Of a stretch of DNA of 6,821 bases, positions 6,556 to 6,821 are shown in pieces. How positions within the stretch are numbered: position 1 is the first letter of the stretch; every line of letters starts with the position of its first letter. This DNA is from Pseudomonadota bacterium (GTDB lineage: Bacteria; Myxococcota_A; Polyangia; Polyangiales; Polyangiaceae), in contig JAEXCN010000287.1 in the NCBI GenBank assembly GCA_023402175.1, positions 1 to 6,821 of the forward strand. Reading direction: 5' to 3'. The notes under the pieces are model-generated. The model worked only from the letters and a program-made list of their open reading frames with translations. It was not told where the DNA came from and did no database searches. Both the position numbers and the translations under genes were made by a program.

Positions 6556-6821
6556 TCACTTGCCGTGAACCTCGGTGCATCCCTGGCTGTAGATGCCGAG
6601 GATGTTCGTGCCGTGGAACTCCACCGAGTGGACCTCGGAGATTCCGCCGGCCTTCTTGGCCGCGTCGAGCGACGCATCGCCGAACGCCGCGAGACCGAGG
6701 ATGCCGGTCGCGCAGGCCTCGCCGGCCTTGTCGCCGGTCTTGCCCGGGCCCGACGTCTCGTTGCGGTTGATGCCGTGCGGGATCTGCGTGCCGGTGTAGA
6801 CCGAGCCCACCGGGTAGCCGT
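6556..6821 (-). CDS. TRL-like family protein, 5' end beyond the window
   Basis: At least 87 residues are visible and the reading frame stays open to the right edge. A GTG at 6808-6810 is in frame, but the frame continues upstream as Gly-Tyr-Pro, so it is more likely an internal valine than the start. The sequence resembles TRL-like proteins (named for a tRNA-associated locus): a Gly/Tyr/Thr-rich start (VYTGTQIPHG), the core GEACATGILGLAAFGDASLDAAKKAGG, an EVHSVEFHGTNILGIYSQG segment and a short end CTEVHGK. From memory, such proteins are about 100 residues, small and secreted, often lipoproteins, with unknown function. The signal peptide or lipobox would lie outside this window, so export cannot be confirmed. 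Two cysteines (in EACAT and QGCTE) could pair if it is exported. It converges on the SirB1-like gene. Confidence 0.75.
   Translation of the reverse strand, partial: GYPVGSVYTGTQIPHGINRNETSGPGKTGDKAGEACATGILGLAAFGDASLDAAKKAGGISEVHSVEFHGTNILGIYSQGCTEVHGK

Noticed and set aside
6808..6810. GTG as the true start of the TRL-like gene
   Set aside because: The frame remains open upstream to the window edge and the family needs an N-terminal export region, so this codon is probably an internal valine.
1..6821. CRISPR arrays, insertion sequences, tRNA or rRNA genes, and tandem repeats
   Set aside because: I saw no spaced direct repeats, transposase-like products, terminal inverted repeats or cloverleaf-like segments when reading both strands; all gaps between genes are about 110 bases or less.

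Overview
The window is a GC-rich (roughly two thirds G+C by eye), gene-dense stretch of bacterial chromosome. It carries five protein genes and no RNA gene, mobile element or CRISPR array. The RND efflux genes imply a Gram-negative cell envelope. The strong preference for G or C at third codon positions (CTC, GCG, CGC, GAC, GAG), together with a SirB1-like protein and a TRL-like protein, would fit a Myxococcota or other high-GC proteobacterial lineage. That taxonomic guess is an inference and is weak.

Layout. On the left, a LysR-type regulator gene on the minus strand (45-956) is divergent from an RND transporter permease gene on the plus strand (1048-4221). The 91-bp gap between them holds a perfect 17-bp palindrome (957-973) that contains the T-N11-A signature of LysR-type operators. 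It also holds a small AT-rich island that is the best promoter candidate. The permease stop codon overlaps the start codon of a periplasmic adaptor gene (4218-5474) by four bases, so the two are almost certainly cotranscribed. No outer-membrane factor gene follows. The pump presumably borrows a TolC-like channel encoded elsewhere, or one left of the window.

After a 106-bp gap with an imperfect hairpin comes a plus-strand gene (5581-6447) for a SirB1/transglutaminase-like protein with a C-terminal helical, TPR-like part. A strong GC-rich hairpin (6483-6518) separates it from a convergent minus-strand gene (6556 to the window edge), whose product looks like a TRL-like family protein cut off at its N terminus by the window boundary.

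Function. The left two thirds reads as a regulated efflux module: regulator, shared operator/promoter, inner-membrane pump and periplasmic adaptor. Substrate and inducer cannot be read from sequence. The two right-hand genes look like unrelated housekeeping or uncharacterised genes. I found nothing that is clearly a new biological system. The points most worth a second look are the position of the operator directly against the regulator's start codon, the replacement of the usual TM10 lysine in the pump, the missing outer-membrane partner, and the TRL-like gene at the edge.
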